Below are positions 39,075-52,400 of a stretch of 64,000 bases of DNA, in pieces (position 1 is the stretch's first letter; every line of letters begins with the position of its first letter). The stretch covers positions 1-64,000 of the IMG/VR virus record IMGVR_UViG_3300033273_000613; one strand, given 5' to 3'. Position numbers and translations under genes: made by a program. Below the pieces are notes generated by a model, which was not told the DNA's origin, ran no database searches, and saw only the letters and a program-made list of their open reading frames with translations. The DNA comes from a virus.

Positions 39075-42000
39075 TTAGTCCTCGGTGTAACCTATAAAGT
39101 TATTTGCAACTTTTACATCTGATTCGACATTTGGTGAATATATAGTTTTGATTTTGAGGTACCATCCGTCTACCTCCCATATACTATTAGTATACACCGC
39201 CAGATTTTCAGAACCTAATATATTTGGTATTACCAATTTACTATTTTGTGTTCCACTAAATGGCCAGAATTCACTACTGTCATCATAGTAGTATTGAGAA
39301 ACTGAAACACCCACAATACTGGCTATATATGTAGCATATACATAACCTTGTGAAGGTGTTGGTGAATTTGTAGGAAATGGAGTACTATAAAGTACATCTG
39401 TGGTCGAAGGTGTCAATGAGTTTGTTACTGTTACTGATGGTGTTACAGATGGTGTGTAAGTATTTGTTGGTGTTATAGTATTTGTCGGTGTTACTGTATT
39501 AGTCGGAGTCTTCGTTGGTGTTGGTGTTATACATTCATTATTGAAATTATTACACTCATCACAATCCTCAAATTCATTTATTGGTGACTTAAATTCGTAA
39601 CCAACGTATATTATGTCAGCAATTGCTATCACCTTATAACAAGTATTATCTACAAGTACTACATTGTTATCAATTGCGTATGTCTTAGACAAGTTGACTG
39701 TGATTACATCACCATCACAACATCCACTCAATTGTACACCAACATAATTTATCGGACTTTCAGTAATCGATGGTGTCACTGTGGTAGTATTGGAAGGTGT
39801 ATTTGTAGGTGTCTGGGTCTGTGTCGGGGTCTGGGTTGGTGTTTCAGTTTGAGTTTGTGTTTGAGTTGGAGTTTGAGTTGGAGTTTCGGATGGTGTAACC
39901 GTATTTGTCGGAGTATTTGTTGGTGTTGGAGTGTTGGTAGCACCTAACGATTTAGTTGGCGAAGCGGTCGGAGTAATTGTCGGCGTATTGGATGGTGTTT
40001 GAGTATTTGTTGGGGTATTACTTGGTGTTATTGTATTTGTCGGTGTCTGAGTAGTAGTTGGTGTATTAGTCATAGTCTGAGTCGGTGTCAAACTAGCAGT
40101 ATTAGATGGGGTATTTGTTGGTGTTGCAGAATTAGATGGTGTAATAGATGGTGATAAAGTAATTGTTGTAGTTACGGTTGGTGAAACTGTAATTGATGGT
40201 GTTGGACTTTGAGTGTTAGTCGGTGTATTTGTTGGTGTTTCAGATGGAGTTACTGAAGATGTTGGTGTAAGAGTATTTGTCGTAGAAGGAGTATTTGTTG
40301 GTGTCTCAGATGGTGTCACACTATTAGTTGGCGTATTTGTTGGTGTAGGTGTATTTGTTGGTGTTTCTGTATTACTCGGCGTTTGTGTCGGTGTAGGTGT
40401 GTTCGAAGCCGTCTGTGAAGGTGTTATTGTTGGTGTCTGTGTAGACGTAATAGATGGTGTCACAGTATTTGTTGGTGTGTTAGTTGGAGTCTGTGTCTGA
40501 GTCGATGTCTGAGTAGGTGTTTGAGTACTAGTCGCAGTTTGTGAAGGTGTAACTGTATTTGTTGGAGTATTAGTTGGAGTCTGTGACGTTGTTACTGTTG
40601 GTGTTGGTGTAGGACAGATAACCTCAGAAGTACATCCACTACATGATGTATAAACATCTGACTCAACTAATTCACCATTATCCCTATCAGATAATTGTAT
40701 AACTTCGTAACATTCATCGTTATATTCTATAATGTCATTAATAGAAATCAATCCGTTGACAAGAACTTCCTTTACATCATTTCTACAACAAGAACTTATC
40801 ATTACTGATTTTATAAGATCCTCTAACTTACCACTAGGAGTAATTGTAGGAGTATTAGTTGGTGTTGGAGTATTGGTTATAGTTGCTGTTAATGTTGGTA
40901 AGATACCTTCTCTTAATGTTGAAGAACATTCAATATCATAATCGATACTCATATTCAATGACATGGTAGCATCTTCTAGCGGATCTACGTCATCAATAAC
41001 TTCTGACTTGACAGTAACAAGATTCGTCAGTAAATCCACATCATACTCACTGAAATATTCAATTGATGATAGTATCGATGAAACTGCCGATGCCCATTGG
41101 TTATCGGATGGATAATCGTAGATATTAGTAGAGTTGTAGAAATTAACTGTTTCGTCAATTGTTATACCATCACCCAATATGGTAACTCTAGCCGTAAATG
41201 TTGCATTAATGAGTACACAACCAGCGTTACCATAGGTTACCTCAGTAAATCCTTCATCAAACATATTTTTGATAGATCTCTTACCTGATGTGGTTATATT
41301 AAAGTCACTACTAGAAATTTCTATTATCTGACTAGATTCTACATTAATTGATCCTTTTAATTCAACACTTTGTTCTAATAAACAACCACTACTATCTATA
41401 ACTGTTACAGTGTAAATACCAGAAGTTAAGTTCTCATATATACTCTGATCAGAAGCATTACCACCATTGAAACCATAAAAATATGGTGGTGTTCCATCGG
41501 TTACTAGTACTTCAATTCTTCCATCATTACCATTTACTGGTTGTTGAACTATTAATGTAAAGTTTATACCACTACTTGTACCAATAGTGAAATAATCCTC
41601 TAAACTACATCCATTATCGTTTGTTAAAGTCGCCACATATGTAGAAGGCGCTAGATTAACTACATTAAATGATGCTGTGGTTGTACCTATATTTTGGAAT
41701 ACAATTTGTTGATTTACCGTATTTTTAACTATGATATCATACGTTGAGGTAATTCCTAATAACTCATCTAGTAACTGATCATTATTACTGAATATTAATA
41801 TATATGCAGACCCATTATTTTGACCACATGTAGTATCTGCAATAGTTTTTTGAATAGTAAATGGTATCTCAGCGTCACCTATTGTTAATTCAGATTCGAA
41901 TGGACAAATATATTCTTTTTCAGTAGTATTATTTATTGTACCCGCAGTAATACTCCAAGGTCCTGAAGCCAAACCAGTTTGATATGTATCAAATTGGTTA

Positions 42001-45000
42001 GTTACAACATCAAACTCTACCTCACCGTAATTAGAAGTGGGTGAAGAACACACACCATGATATCTAAATAATGTTTGACCCACTACAAATTGACCATCAA
42101 CTTGAATACTTATCGTACCATCATTTCCACAACCAGCATCAGTCTTAGTAATTTCAACACTATTTAAACCTCCAAGATCGTTAATTGTAAAATTAGTAAC
42201 CGTATTATTGTTTGATTGACAACCATCAACATCTCTAACTAGAATAGTGTGAGCACCTGCACATAACCCTGTAAGTGTCACTTCATTACCATCAACTTCC
42301 ACAAATTCTCCCTGGTCCAACTTTACCTCGAATGGTGCCGTACCACCAGAAATTGTGAAATCAATTTCACCATTACAATCAAGACATTGTACTGCTCGAA
42401 GTATAATGTCATTTACAGTCAGTAAATTGACTGATGACATAAAAAAGTTTTCGGTAACCGCACAATCATTCGAATCTATTATTGTAAATGAAGTCTGACC
42501 AACACTGTAACCTGTGAAAGCATATTCATTATTTTCGGTCTCGGCACTAAATCCATTAGGGAAGTATAATTTGTACGGAGATTCACCCGCAGTGATATTA
42601 ATATTTACAGAACCACCAGTCAAATTACATTGTGGAACACCTTCAACAGTATAGTCATACTCAACTAAAGTCGAACTTTCTAAAATTACTGTCTGCGATA
42701 CTGAAGTAGTATTATCACTACCCACGATACCAACATAGTAAGCTCCTGGAGATAAGTTGTTATATGAAAATTCGGGGGTAAATAAGTTAAATTGACCGAC
42801 TAAAATTTGATCTCTATAAAGATATGAACTTACAGGGTAATTATCAACAGTTGTAGTACCACTTATCAATCCGTTATCATTACCACATGTGGTATTTCTA
42901 ACTTCATTAATTGATATGGATGTACATCCTTGAACTGCCAAGCTTATAGACCTTACTTCACCTATAGAATCTGTAAAAGTAAAACCATATACACCATTAG
43001 GTAATCCATCAAATACAATGTTATTATATATTTGTTCTGGATAGTCACCTAATGCCGACTCAGGTGCTGGTCCATTATATTGTATAGTATATGGTTGAAC
43101 CCCTCCATTAATTACTATTGCAATTATACCACCATTTTCATTTTCACATGTACCTGTTACAGATCCAGTAATTTCGTAATTTACCCTAGTCTGATTTGTA
43201 CATTCAACATAACCACTAACATCAACACCATAAAATTCCTGACTAGTATCAACACACACATTTATACCACTAGTAAAACCTGTAACTATCGCACCTGAAG
43301 TACAATCAGTATATGAAAAACTACCTATTGTAGCTCCATTATAACAACCAATTCTTGAACATTTCGGACAGTCATCTGAATTACAGATATCGGAAGTCAA
43401 ACTAGAAATAGTGAATTGTGGTATATCAAAAACAGGCTCACTTAAGAAGTAACATTCACCACCTTGTATAAATCCATAGTTATTGGTGTAGCCAGCGTTT
43501 AAATCAAAATTATCTAATGCACTATTAATTTGACCCAAAGAAAATCCTGTAACTGATGGGCTCACATACACATCAAAGTTTTTAAGTCCTGAACCTATCT
43601 GGTACTTAACATCTAAGTCTAAATATGTAGAATTAAGATGTAATTCATCATATTTATTTTCACTAATTAAAGCTTGTAGATTTAAATTTTGAGGACCTAC
43701 ATTATAGATACTTTCTCCATATTTATTTTCATAATATCCAGGACTTAAGGTACTTCCCTCAATTGACGCCACCACATGTTGTACGAACGGAACACTATCC
43801 CTATTGTTTTCAATTACCGGGTATACTAATACATTTATAGATCCACCACTTGTTTGTACCTGGTTCCATACTTTCAAATAAGTCTCATAGTCATGAACAA
43901 ATCTTTCTGTTGGTTCGAAGTATAAACCTTCAGAATCACTAAAATCTGTGAGTTCATTTTGCCAACCATTACCATCTAATCTGAATGGATTGTTATATAA
44001 ATCTGATTTTTTTGACCCACTAGAATCCGTAGATGTAGATCCGTGATAAAGCCCTACATTACCACTAGATTGATTTGTTACTATAATTGATGTATAATTA
44101 GTATCCTCACCGGCAAAATTACCATATACATTAGTAAATGTATCTTCTTGTCCACTTTCTGGTGTAAATGGTATACCATTACTTCTCGAATCACTAACAC
44201 CATATGAACCTTCTAAACGATATCCAAAACTAACACGTTTATAGATGTCACTTTCAGTTGATCCACTTTCACTTAAGTTAAATGATGGATTTTTAGGTAC
44301 ACACTTACCATCGTCATTTGATTTACACCATCTAGAATCATATTTACTGTGTTCTACAGATTCACCATTAGCACCAAAAGCAGTAATAGTATTACCATTT
44401 ACTGTACCAGCCGAAAGAGAACCTAAGTATGGATATGATGCATACCATAACCAGGTCTGTCCATTATCAAGTACACCACCAGTTACAATTTCATAAAGAT
44501 TTCCAGACTCATATTCATTATTATTAACTTTACCTTGATACCACGATCTTATATTTTCGGAAGCATTTTTTAACTGGGTTGCAGTAAGATTTGTAGAATC
44601 ATAAAATACATATATTTTCTGACTGTTCGCTGGGACACTAACAATTAATCTATTAGAACTATTACAACAATTTTTGGCAACCCATGAATTTTGTAAATTA
44701 GTTGGAGTTATAGTTGGCGTTACTGATGGTGTTAAATTTGGACTTAAGGTAGGTGTCTGTGTGGGATCTGCAGTCCTGGTAGGTGTCGAAGTAATACAAG
44801 GGAAGCTTGTAGTACATTCTGTACAAGAGTCATAATCCAGATCATAATATAACAGTCCAGATTTAACACCTTTTGGAAGTGAAACTACTGAATAGCACTT
44901 ATCATTTAATCTAAGAGATTGACCAACTGTTGCATCTCCATTAACTAAAATTTCTAACACAGGATCTGATGGATCACAACAATTAGAAATAATAGCTATT

Positions 45001-48000
45001 TTCGTTGCTGGTGAAGGTGTCGGAGTTAAGGTATTTGTAGGTGTGGGTGAAAGAGTAGAATTAATAGATACTGTTGGTGTATTTGTTTGTGATGGTGTGG
45101 GTGTTGGAGTTGAACATGGGTTACTAATACTACATTCTTCAAATGAACTATACGTTGTGTCTATTACTGCCATACCTATCGCAGGTCCACTAGTATATGA
45201 TAACGCATAGTAACATTTACCAGTAAATCCAAAATAATCACCTGGATTTACATTGTTACTTAAAAATAATGTTATTGTATCATTATTACAAACACCTGAA
45301 ACACTTACTAGATTATAAAATATTTTTTTAGTTTCACTTAATGTTGGTGTTGCAGTTGGTGTTAAACTTGATGTTGGGGTTACACTAGAGGTTGGTGAAT
45401 TTGTCGGTGTTAATGACGCAGTATTTGTTAATGAAGCAGTTATACTACTTGTAACTGTAGGGGTATTAGTAGGCGTCTGTGTATTGGTAGGTGTGGGTGT
45501 ACTTGTCTGGAATGTAGTTTTAGTTATTGATGGTGTTGGTGTATTTGTAAGCGTATTAGAAGGTGTTGCGGTATTTGTTGGTGTATTTGTTGGCGTATTC
45601 GTATTTGTTGGTGTTATTGATGGTGTTACAGTAGGTGTAGGTGTAGGACATGGTTGAGATTCTCTGATACATACCGAACAATTAGTAAATGTATCAGAAA
45701 GATTGTATGTTAGTTTTTCAGTAGGATTTAATGTAGGATCATACTGAACAATAAAACATTTACCATTTTGGTCAGGATATGTAGATCCAGTATATATGAA
45801 TACTTGACCAAGGGGAATTTGATCGTTTATATAAAAACCATCAGGGAATGGCTGGGTAATTCCGTCACAGCAATCTACAGGGTTAACTTTATAGTATTCA
45901 TATATAATTGGAGAAATAGAAACAGTTTGTGTAACTGTAGGAGTATTAGTCGGAGTACTTGTTGGACAATTAGAGATATTTTCAGGACAATTGTCACATA
46001 TTCTAGTTGTAACATTATTAACTAAATGATCATAAAAACTACCAGTAATCGTATAATTATCTCTCCATTCCCAACAATAACCGTCAAAAGTAAAACCATC
46101 ACCATACTCAAGGTCACCAATTAACGTACTTAAAACTTTAAACGTACCCGTTTCATCATTACAACAATTATAAAAAGTACCATAAACGTAAGCAGGTGTC
46201 TTAGTTAGGGTGGTTGTTGGTGTTGCTGTGGGTGTAAGTATTAAATTATTAAGTGCAGTTGCACAATTTGAGTACCATAATAATCCACTAGTGATTGTAG
46301 GAGCAATATTATATTCTGTCGTATCTACTAATCCAAATACACTTCCTTTATAAATGAAAGCATCATTACTACCAGCGGACTCATAATAACTCTTCGATAT
46401 AAAATGAGTGGTAACTTTTTCACTTTCACCACTACCAACACAAATATTAAACGTATAACTTGTAAATGGTGGAGCCTTTTTATTTACTGTGGGTGGTGGA
46501 GTCTTAGTGGGTGTAATCGATGGCGTATTTGTTTGGGTAACAGTAGCAGTAGGTGTTATAGATGGGGTTATTGATGGTGTCGGAGTATTAGATGGTGTTA
46601 CTGAAGGTGTGGGTGATGGACAAAGATTTGTACAATGTTGGTTAGAACATACATTTTTGACTATGTCATCCGCATCCAGAGTGATAATTGGTGTGATCGT
46701 AAGATCTTCTTTGTAGAATTCATAGCAAGTCCCAAAATAAATGAAACCGTCTTTTAAGAAATAATCTAAACTTATACCTAAAGCAACTATTGTGGTATAC
46801 TCTTCGTAATTTGCCAGTGATGGGTCAATTATGACCCCGAAATTTTTAAGTCCTGCTCCGTTTTGTTCACTTTCAGATAGATAATATTGATACGCAACAG
46901 TAGACGTCAGTGCCGAATATACATTTGTATATGTTAATGCACTAAGATTTAAATTTTGAGATCCTACCGATTGTATACTTTCACCAAATTCATCTAGAAA
47001 TCCTTGTTGGGTTATTGTTTCACCTAAGTACGATGCAATATTATGCATCTGAAATGCATTATTCCTAGTGTCACCGTTAGGGACAGTATAGACATATGTA
47101 TTGGTTTCACCACTTAGGTCCTGGATTTCTGACCATACTTTTAGATAGGATTCATAATCATGAATAAAACGATTACTAGGTTCTTTTACATTCTCACTAT
47201 CCCATCCTGACCCATCCAAAGTAAACGGATCAGTGTATAGATCTTCTTGAGTTTTGTTCCCATGATAAAATCCAATATTCCCACTACTTTCTTCAATTAC
47301 AGTTATAACTAAGTAGTCATCAATTCCACCATCAAAAGAACCTGAACCAGATCTAGAAGTTTGATTTAATTCACTGTGATTAAAAGGTACACCATTAGAA
47401 ACCGAAGTATTTATACCAGTATCTAAGTCTTGACCTCGGTTAATCCTTCTAAAAATAGAATTACTATCATTAACTTCTGTCTTAAATGGTGCACATCGAT
47501 ACCCTGATATTGAAGGGTCACATGATCCACTAACAAAAAGACTGTTTTGTATAATATCGGTAAATTCTGTTATATCCTCAGATAAAACAGATAACGTACC
47601 ACCAGTTAATGAACCTAAATACGGATACGTTGACCACCACAACCAGTTTTCACCATTTCTTTGTGATCCTTGGTTACCAATAACCATCTCATAAAGATTA
47701 CCCGGTTGCCATTGTCTTTTGACTATGTATTCACTATACCATCTTCTAATTGTTTTTGAAGCATTCTTGATATGATCAAGATTTGAAATGGTACCATCAT
47801 AAAATACAAATATTTTCTTGGGATTTACGGGGGCCTCAACATAAATGTCTTGAGAAGGGTTACAACAATTCCTAGCAATGTACTTTGTAATATGTTGAGT
47901 CGAAGTTACTGTCGGTGTCGCTTGAATTGTAGTAGTTAACGATGGTGTTTGTGTTTGTGTATGTGATGGGGTTATGGTAGGTGTGGGGGTTGGTGTACTT

Positions 48001-49397
48001 GACTCCAAAATTGAGCACTCTTGGCAAGAATTATACTTATCTTCTTCTACATCATCTTCTGTAAGGTTAGTAAAACTATTAAATGAAAAACAGTCATTAC
48101 CAACTGAGAAATGAGTATAAGGATATAACTGATTGGAATTACTAAGATTAATTTTAAGTACCGTTGTTGATCCTGTGTATGAAGAACTACATGAATTTAC
48201 CCTAAAGTTCAAAGTATTACCACTAGTGATAAATTCGTCACTAAATGATTCACATTCTTCACAAGTTTCATGTACTGTTTGTATGAAATAACTTTCAGAA
48301 GTTTCAGTCGTTTGATCAATTATAGTTGCACATACGGTTTCTCCTGACGCATTTATGTATGTTACAACTTTCCCAATAGTAAAGTTAGCCTCATCTTCGG
48401 TACCGTAAACTTTTAATATCTCATCATTTAAAGTTGGGTCACAGTTATTCGACGTAAAATAATAGGTATTTCTAGATACACCAGTAAAGTTAAAATTTTG
48501 AGTCGGGCTAGGTGTAGGTGTACTAAATGGTGTACCAGATGGCGTTTGAGTTTTTGTTACTGTAACAGTATTAGTCGGTGTATTTGTTACTGTGTTTGTT
48601 GGTGTAGGTGTTGGGGTTGGGGTTCCGCATTCACAATAGAACGGATCATTACACCCAAAAGAGAGTGGTCCAGTTGTTGTACCATCAAAAGTAGTGGAAC
48701 TCACATATGAGGTTTCACCAGTAAATGTGTAACACCCATCAGGTAAGTTAGAATCATTTTCAACAAAATATGTACCTGTTGGTGACGCGGCAAAACTTCC
48801 CTGACTTATTCGATAAACGGAATTTGGTGGACAACATTGTCTCAAATAATACCATGATGGTGTACTTGTGATTGTTGGTGTTATAGAAGTAGTTGGAGTT
48901 ATTGTTGGTGTTGGCGTAGAAGTAGGTGTTGGTGTTGGTGGAGTATAATAAACTTTTAGTGATGGCTGCTCAGTACCACCCGAAACTCTATATTCACCAC
49001 CCAAAATTGAGATTACTCTAGTATTCCATCTAAGTGTACTAATATTCGCAGTGGTGATACTTAAACCGTGTAATTCTGTAGGACCACCAAAAGTTGTTGC
49101 AGTTAAAGATCCAACAGGTGCAGACACATTATAATAAGTTCCCGCAGTTGCACCTAAACTTATATTAAATCTAACATCTGTTGCTGATGTCGTAGTACCG
49201 TACATAACTTTGATTTCAACACCGTTGATTGTAGAACCTGCAGGTATAGATGACCAATCATGCCCATCCATTGCAACTCTAGACCCAACAGTTGTTGCCT
49301 TAGCAAGACCAGAGGCACCATCTAAAAGATTTGCTGCGTCAGTAAAACCACCCGTACTAACATTATTAGTACCTCTTATAAAACCTGTATCTGCCAT
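39075..49397 (-). CDS. 3,440-residue multidomain adhesin: Cys modules, Thr/Pro linkers, two VWA-like domains, SprB-like repeats
   Basis: Order: a beta-rich N-terminal domain (1 to about 155) of the kind seen in fibre attachment regions; Cys modules with linkers; a VWA-like domain (about 500-880); more modules; a second VWA-like domain (about 1565-2015); seven SprB-like repeats (about 2077-2680) with the GxxPY, LxxGxYxVxVxD and GC features; another Cys module; a Thr/Pro block of about 280 residues; a last Cys module and a beta-rich C-terminus. SprB repeats are known from gliding adhesins of Bacteroidota, so this region was probably acquired from, or mimics, a host surface protein. It is the first giant adhesin after the baseplate genes. 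No catalytic motif seen. It is likely a receptor-binding or surface-decorating fibre. Confidence 0.9.
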   Translation of the reverse strand: MADTGFIRGTNNVSTGGFTDAANLLDGASGLAKATTVGSRVAMDGHDWSSIPAGSTINGVEIKVMYGTTTSATDVRFNISLGATAGTYYNVSAPVGSLTATTFGGPTELHGLSITTANISTLRWNTRVISILGGEYRVSGGTEQPSLKVYYTPPTPTPTSTPTPTITPTTSITPTITSTPSWYYLRQCCPPNSVYRISQGSFAASPTGTYFVENDSNLPDGCYTFTGETSYVSSTTFDGTTTGPLSFGCNDPFYCECGTPTPTPTPTNTVTNTPTNTVTVTKTQTPSGTPFSTPTPSPTQNFNFTGVSRNTYYFTSNNCDPTLNDEILKVYGTEDEANFTIGKVVTYINASGETVCATIIDQTTETSESYFIQTVHETCEECESFSDEFITSGNTLNFRVNSCSSSYTGSTTVLKINLSNSNQLYPYTHFSVGNDCFSFNSFTNLTEDDVEEDKYNSCQECSILESSTPTPTPTITPSHTQTQTPSLTTTIQATPTVTSTQHITKYIARNCCNPSQDIYVEAPVNPKKIFVFYDGTISNLDHIKNASKTIRRWYSEYIVKRQWQPGNLYEMVIGNQGSQRNGENWLWWSTYPYLGSLTGGTLSVLSEDITEFTDIIQNSLFVSGSCDPSISGYRCAPFKTEVNDSNSIFRRINRGQDLDTGINTSVSNGVPFNHSELNQTSRSGSGSFDGGIDDYLVITVIEESSGNIGFYHGNKTQEDLYTDPFTLDGSGWDSENVKEPSNRFIHDYESYLKVWSEIQDLSGETNTYVYTVPNGDTRNNAFQMHNIASYLGETITQQGFLDEFGESIQSVGSQNLNLSALTYTNVYSALTSTVAYQYYLSESEQNGAGLKNFGVIIDPSLANYEEYTTIVALGISLDYFLKDGFIYFGTCYEFYKEDLTITPIITLDADDIVKNVCSNQHCTNLCPSPTPSVTPSNTPTPSITPSITPTATVTQTNTPSITPTKTPPPTVNKKAPPFTSYTFNICVGSGESEKVTTHFISKSYYESAGSNDAFIYKGSVFGLVDTTEYNIAPTITSGLLWYSNCATALNNLILTPTATPTTTLTKTPAYVYGTFYNCCNDETGTFKVLSTLIGDLEYGDGFTFDGYCWEWRDNYTITGSFYDHLVNNVTTRICDNCPENISNCPTSTPTNTPTVTQTVSISPIIYEYYKVNPVDCCDGITQPFPDGFYINDQIPLGQVFIYTGSTYPDQNGKCFIVQYDPTLNPTEKLTYNLSDTFTNCSVCIRESQPCPTPTPTVTPSITPTNTNTPTNTPTNTATPSNTLTNTPTPSITKTTFQTSTPTPTNTQTPTNTPTVTSSITASLTNTASLTPTNSPTSSVTPTSSLTPTATPTLSETKKIFYNLVSVSGVCNNDTITLFLSNNVNPGDYFGFTGKCYYALSYTSGPAIGMAVIDTTYSSFEECSISNPCSTPTPTPSQTNTPTVSINSTLSPTPTNTLTPTPSPATKIAIISNCCDPSDPVLEILVNGDATVGQSLRLNDKCYSVVSLPKGVKSGLLYYDLDYDSCTECTTSFPCITSTPTRTADPTQTPTLSPNLTPSVTPTITPTNLQNSWVAKNCCNSSNRLIVSVPANSQKIYVFYDSTNLTATQLKNASENIRSWYQGKVNNNEYESGNLYEIVTGGVLDNGQTWLWYASYPYLGSLSAGTVNGNTITAFGANGESVEHSKYDSRWCKSNDDGKCVPKNPSFNLSESGSTESDIYKRVSFGYRLEGSYGVSDSRSNGIPFTPESGQEDTFTNVYGNFAGEDTNYTSIIVTNQSSGNVGLYHGSTSTDSSGSKKSDLYNNPFRLDGNGWQNELTDFSDSEGLYFEPTERFVHDYETYLKVWNQVQTSGGSINVLVYPVIENNRDSVPFVQHVVASIEGSTLSPGYYENKYGESIYNVGPQNLNLQALISENKYDELHLNSTYLDLDVKYQIGSGLKNFDVYVSPSVTGFSLGQINSALDNFDLNAGYTNNYGFIQGGECYFLSEPVFDIPQFTISSLTSDICNSDDCPKCSRIGCYNGATIGSFSYTDCTSGAIVTGFTSGINVCVDTSQEFYGVDVSGYVECTNQTRVNYEITGSVTGTCENENGGIIAIVINGGVQPYTIQYNGPAPESALGDYPEQIYNNIVFDGLPNGVYGFTFTDSIGEVRSISLAVQGCTSISINEVRNTTCGNDNGLISGTTTVDNYPVSSYLYRDQILVGQFNLFTPEFSYNNLSPGAYYVGIVGSDNTTSVSQTVILESSTLVEYDYTVEGVPQCNLTGGSVNINITAGESPYKLYFPNGFSAETENNEYAFTGYSVGQTSFTIIDSNDCAVTENFFMSSVNLLTVNDIILRAVQCLDCNGEIDFTISGGTAPFEVKLDQGEFVEVDGNEVTLTGLCAGAHTILVRDVDGCQSNNNTVTNFTINDLGGLNSVEITKTDAGCGNDGTISIQVDGQFVVGQTLFRYHGVCSSPTSNYGEVEFDVVTNQFDTYQTGLASGPWSITAGTINNTTEKEYICPFESELTIGDAEIPFTIQKTIADTTCGQNNGSAYILIFSNNDQLLDELLGITSTYDIIVKNTVNQQIVFQNIGTTTASFNVVNLAPSTYVATLTNDNGCSLEDYFTIGTSSGINFTLIVQQPVNGNDGRIEVLVTDGTPPYFYGFNGGNASDQSIYENLTSGIYTVTVIDSSGCLLEQSVELKGSINVESSQIIEISSSDFNITTSGKRSIKNMFDEGFTEVTYGNAGCVLINATFTARVTILGDGITIDETVNFYNSTNIYDYPSDNQWASAVSSILSSIEYFSEYDVDLLTNLVTVKSEVIDDVDPLEDATMSLNMSIDYDIECSSTLREGILPTLTATITNTPTPTNTPTITPSGKLEDLIKSVMISSCCRNDVKEVLVNGLISINDIIEYNDECYEVIQLSDRDNGELVESDVYTSCSGCTSEVICPTPTPTVTTSQTPTNTPTNTVTPSQTATSTQTPTQTSTQTQTPTNTPTNTVTPSITSTQTPTITPSQTASNTPTPTQTPSNTETPTNTPTPTNTPTNSVTPSETPTNTPSTTNTLTPTSSVTPSETPTNTPTNTQSPTPSITVSPTVTTTITLSPSITPSNSATPTNTPSNTASLTPTQTMTNTPTTTQTPTNTITPSNTPTNTQTPSNTPTITPTASPTKSLGATNTPTPTNTPTNTVTPSETPTQTPTQTQTQTETPTQTPTQTQTPTNTPSNTTTVTPSITESPINYVGVQLSGCCDGDVITVNLSKTYAIDNNVVLVDNTCYKVIAIADIIYVGYEFKSPINEFEDCDECNNFNNECITPTPTKTPTNTVTPTNTITPTNTYTPSVTPSVTVTNSLTPSTTDVLYSTPFPTNSPTPSQGYVYATYIASIVGVSVSQYYYDDSSEFWPFSGTQNSKLVIPNILGSENLAVYTNSIWEVDGWYLKIKTIYSPNVESDVKVANNFIGYTED
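39765..40612 (-). repeat. Thr/Pro linker block of about 280 codons
   Basis: The longest linker in the window: Thr, Pro, Ser, Asn, Gln, Val with occasional Glu (TPSET) and Leu, no Cys. It separates the penultimate Cys module from the last one of the 3,440-residue protein. If extended it would be tens of nanometres long. Confidence 0.9.
41350..43165 (-). repeat. Seven SprB-like repeats
   Basis: About 600 residues made of units of roughly 75-95 residues, each starting with a Cys/Asn/Gly-rich turn (CENENGG, CGNDNG, CNLTGG, CDCNGE, CGNDG, CGQNNG, GNDGR), a central GGxxPY-type segment in the better copies, and a closing GxYxVxVxD plus GC in several. This is the pattern of the SprB repeat of Bacteroidota adhesins. 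Copies 2, 5 and 6 are the most divergent. Confidence 0.75.
43330..44695 (-). repeat. VWA-like domain, copy 2, in the 3,440-residue protein
   Basis: About 450 residues paralogous to 46625-47895: shared IFVFYD or IYVFYD start, an NAS..IR.WY helix, GNLYE, a W-rich strand (LWW or [12 protein letters not shown]), SSGN.G.YHG, RF.HDYE.YLKVW, QNLNL and GLKNF. Both copies begin in a CC-containing module and end with CxxC. Confidence 0.7.
45480..45580 (-). repeat. Near-identical 101-base segment shared with the 2,340-residue gene, copy B
   Basis: Partner of 23881-23981, with one substitution. It is embedded in a linker between Cys modules. Confidence 0.9.
46625..47895 (-). repeat. VWA-like domain, copy 1, in the 3,440-residue protein
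   Basis: About 420 residues starting with a CC-containing strand and IFVFYDGT, which resembles the first strand and MIDAS region of VWA domains, and sharing ordered motifs with copy 2 ([37 protein letters not shown]). The duplication is certain from the motif order; the VWA assignment is tentative. Confidence 0.65.
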
Positions 49398-49401
49398 TAG
49401 T

Positions 49402-49409
49402 TATAAATA
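49402..49409. promoter_or_regulatory. TATAAATA element upstream of the 3,440-residue gene
   Basis: Coding-strand TATTTATA ends 4 bases before the ATG. A second A/T motif in the normal late-promoter direction (coding-strand AATAAATAA, within 49418-49427) lies slightly further upstream in the same 67-base gap. Confidence 0.35.
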
Positions 49410-49464
49410 CTGATAAAATTATTTATTAAGTGTAGGTTTATATCTTATAATTCATCATAATTTT

Positions 49465-52400
49465 TTATTTTATAGTTATAAAAAATGGATTCTTAGCTAT
49501 ATTCAATTTTTTTGAATCTTCTTTTGTTTTACCAGGAAAATATCCTGTCTGACCATTATAACCAAAAGATCTCACACCTTCTAAATTATTTTTTAATGCA
49601 AATTCAAGGGCACTTTCTTTTGTTTCGAATAACGGCTCACCATCAATAAATCTTAAAATACCAGTACTATTATCGATACAGTTTATTGAAAGTTCAACTC
49701 TAAGATTTATACTGAAAGTTGGTTGAAATATTATCGTCTCACATCCAGAGTTTTGTATTTTTACTATATTTTCTTGAACCGTATACACTAGTCCGTAGGC
49801 CAAAACACTATCTAAATTATTAATTACGGAGTCATACCAATCGGTACTTGAAGGTACTTGAGTATTTCCTAATCCAGTAAAGAATAGTTCGTCCGCTGTT
49901 GTTATATCACCGAATGCCATATTAACATACCAATTAGTTACAATTGAATTCAGTGAACATAGGTTGATATCATAACCATTATTATCAATGACATTCTGTA
50001 AAACAGTATTTAATACTTCTATTTGATTATCTAAAGTAATATCAAGTTCAGCTTCCCTAGTTAAACAATCATATAAAAATAACGGACCAGTTAATGTACA
50101 AGGATTCTGTATGATAGGTATAATTTCACATCCACGTTGTTTTCTCCATACTACTTTTTGACGATCTAATACATTGTTTTCAAATTTTTGACCTCCTGTC
50201 CATAGTGTTGTTGCAGGGATAACTTGTTCAACAATTTTCATCCAATAGTCACCAATTCCATTTGTGAAATCGATCATTTTCTGATAATTGTATTTATTAG
50301 AAGGTATGTTAACAGTTTCTTCAGAATTTATATAGTCCCAATATAATTTTTGAAGTGATGGATAATTGTATGTAGAAGTCTGTCTGGTTCTTACATTTAT
50401 CATGTTTCGATAAAATGTTTGTGCAAACTCAAAGAAAGTTTTTTCTTTCGGTTTAGGACTAATTATTGTCCTATCGATCCCTTCAGTATTTTGGAAATCA
50501 CCAGTTAACCCTGAAGATGGAATTGGGTAGTTATATTTCACCGACATATCCCAAATGTCGTATATCGCACCTTGCCCAATATTTAAAAAAGCTTCAATAT
50601 TTTTAGAATTTAGTACTAATCTTTCGTCGTTAACTTGATAGTAACTACTAAAGGTTCCTGATCTTTCATTTCTTAATCCTAGTTCACTGTCAGCCCAAGA
50701 CTTTCTATTATCAATAACCCTTGTCAATGAAAACCCTAAATTCATATATGGAAATTCAGTAAAGTTTTTCAAATATTTACCACCATATGTAAATTGTTCA
50801 AATTCTGTTTGAACTGTAGGATTCATACCCGTAAAAACTGAACCACTATTATTTATTATTTCTATACTACGGTGGTCAGGAGTTTGTTCGTACCAACCAG
50901 CACCTTGTTGATAGAAAAATTGATCAGATTGATTCGTAAAACTAGGGTAACCAAAATCATCAACTGGATAGTCCTTCCTTGTCGTATTAACATCAATTAA
51001 TAATGACTGTGTTGTAAAACCAGTATAAGGTACACCATCAATTGTGTACTGATTAGACGGATCTAATACAATTTCTTCTTGAATTTTTGTTCCTCCCGAA
51101 AATGAATTAAATTCATCACTGAATAACTCCATATTTATAGGACCATCCGCCAAATAAATAGTTTCATTTATTTCTATTAATGCTTTAGGAGCACCAATAA
51201 GTCTAAAAATGTATTCAATCGATTTTTTAGTACCCTTAGATTTGAATAGATTAGCAGAATTTAAAATTAAGTTTCTGTAAAATTGGAAATTAACTTCTGC
51301 AGGTGTACTGTCTTTTGACTTTCCTCCATATACCGACCCTTCTTTCGTGTTAAAAATGGACTCTAAAAAATTATCGTTACTGATAGGTGAAATATTGTCA
51401 TTCCACCCTAAAGTTAGGGATAAATTTTTAAGTAATTGTGAAGGTATGTCATCTTCAACTATATAATTTACTGAATTTATATGTCCAAGAGCATCTATAA
51501 ATTTTTTAATATCGTCAAAGCTTCTTCCGTATAATTGAAGAACCTTTTCCATTTTCTGATCGTCAGTATCAAAGTCTTTAAATGCCCCGGTAGTTAGAAA
51601 TCTGGATATTAAATCTGTTTTAAAATCGTCTAGGTCACCACCAATTTCACTAAGTTTTTTTAGATATGTATCATATTTTTCACTTATAATATCGAGATTC
51701 CATTTACCTAATAATGGCCATGTAACCGATTTATTTGTCTTAAAAAACTTACCACTTATATCTTGTTCAACAACTTGAAATTTACATGTATATTGTGGAA
51801 CTGATTCTCTATTTAAAATGAACTTTTCTACCTCATCAAAATTATTAGAAAACTCTTTTTCAGTCTCTAAATTATTTGGTTTGATATGTAGTGTCTCAAT
51901 ACTTGTAGAATTATTATTAAACGGGTTTCCACTCACAACAAATCTCAGATATCCATCGTTAAAGTTTTCAGACGGATCAAAATCTAAAACTACATATTCA
52001 TCATTAAAATTCTCAGATAAATAAAGTGCATACTTAAGATAGTTAGTTGATAGATCTCTTAATTTTGATACTTCGACTGGGGTAAGCGATACGTTACGAA
52101 ATGAATTCCGTGTGAAATCGATATCAAATGGATTTTCGATTTTATTTACATTTACCTTAAACTCGGTTGAGTTGTCGTCAATATCAAAAACAATGTCGTA
52201 AGCAGTAAACCCAGTATTATAATTAATATCAACATATTCTATTTCAAGAGATGCTGGAAAATGATTTATTATTTTGGTTACTGATGCTGATAATCTTTTT
52301 TGTAAAGAACCATAGAGTGCAAAATTAGTAACTTGTGTTAAATCATAGTTAGGATATACTGAAAAATTTTTTTGGACTATTAATTTAGCCTCTTCAATAT

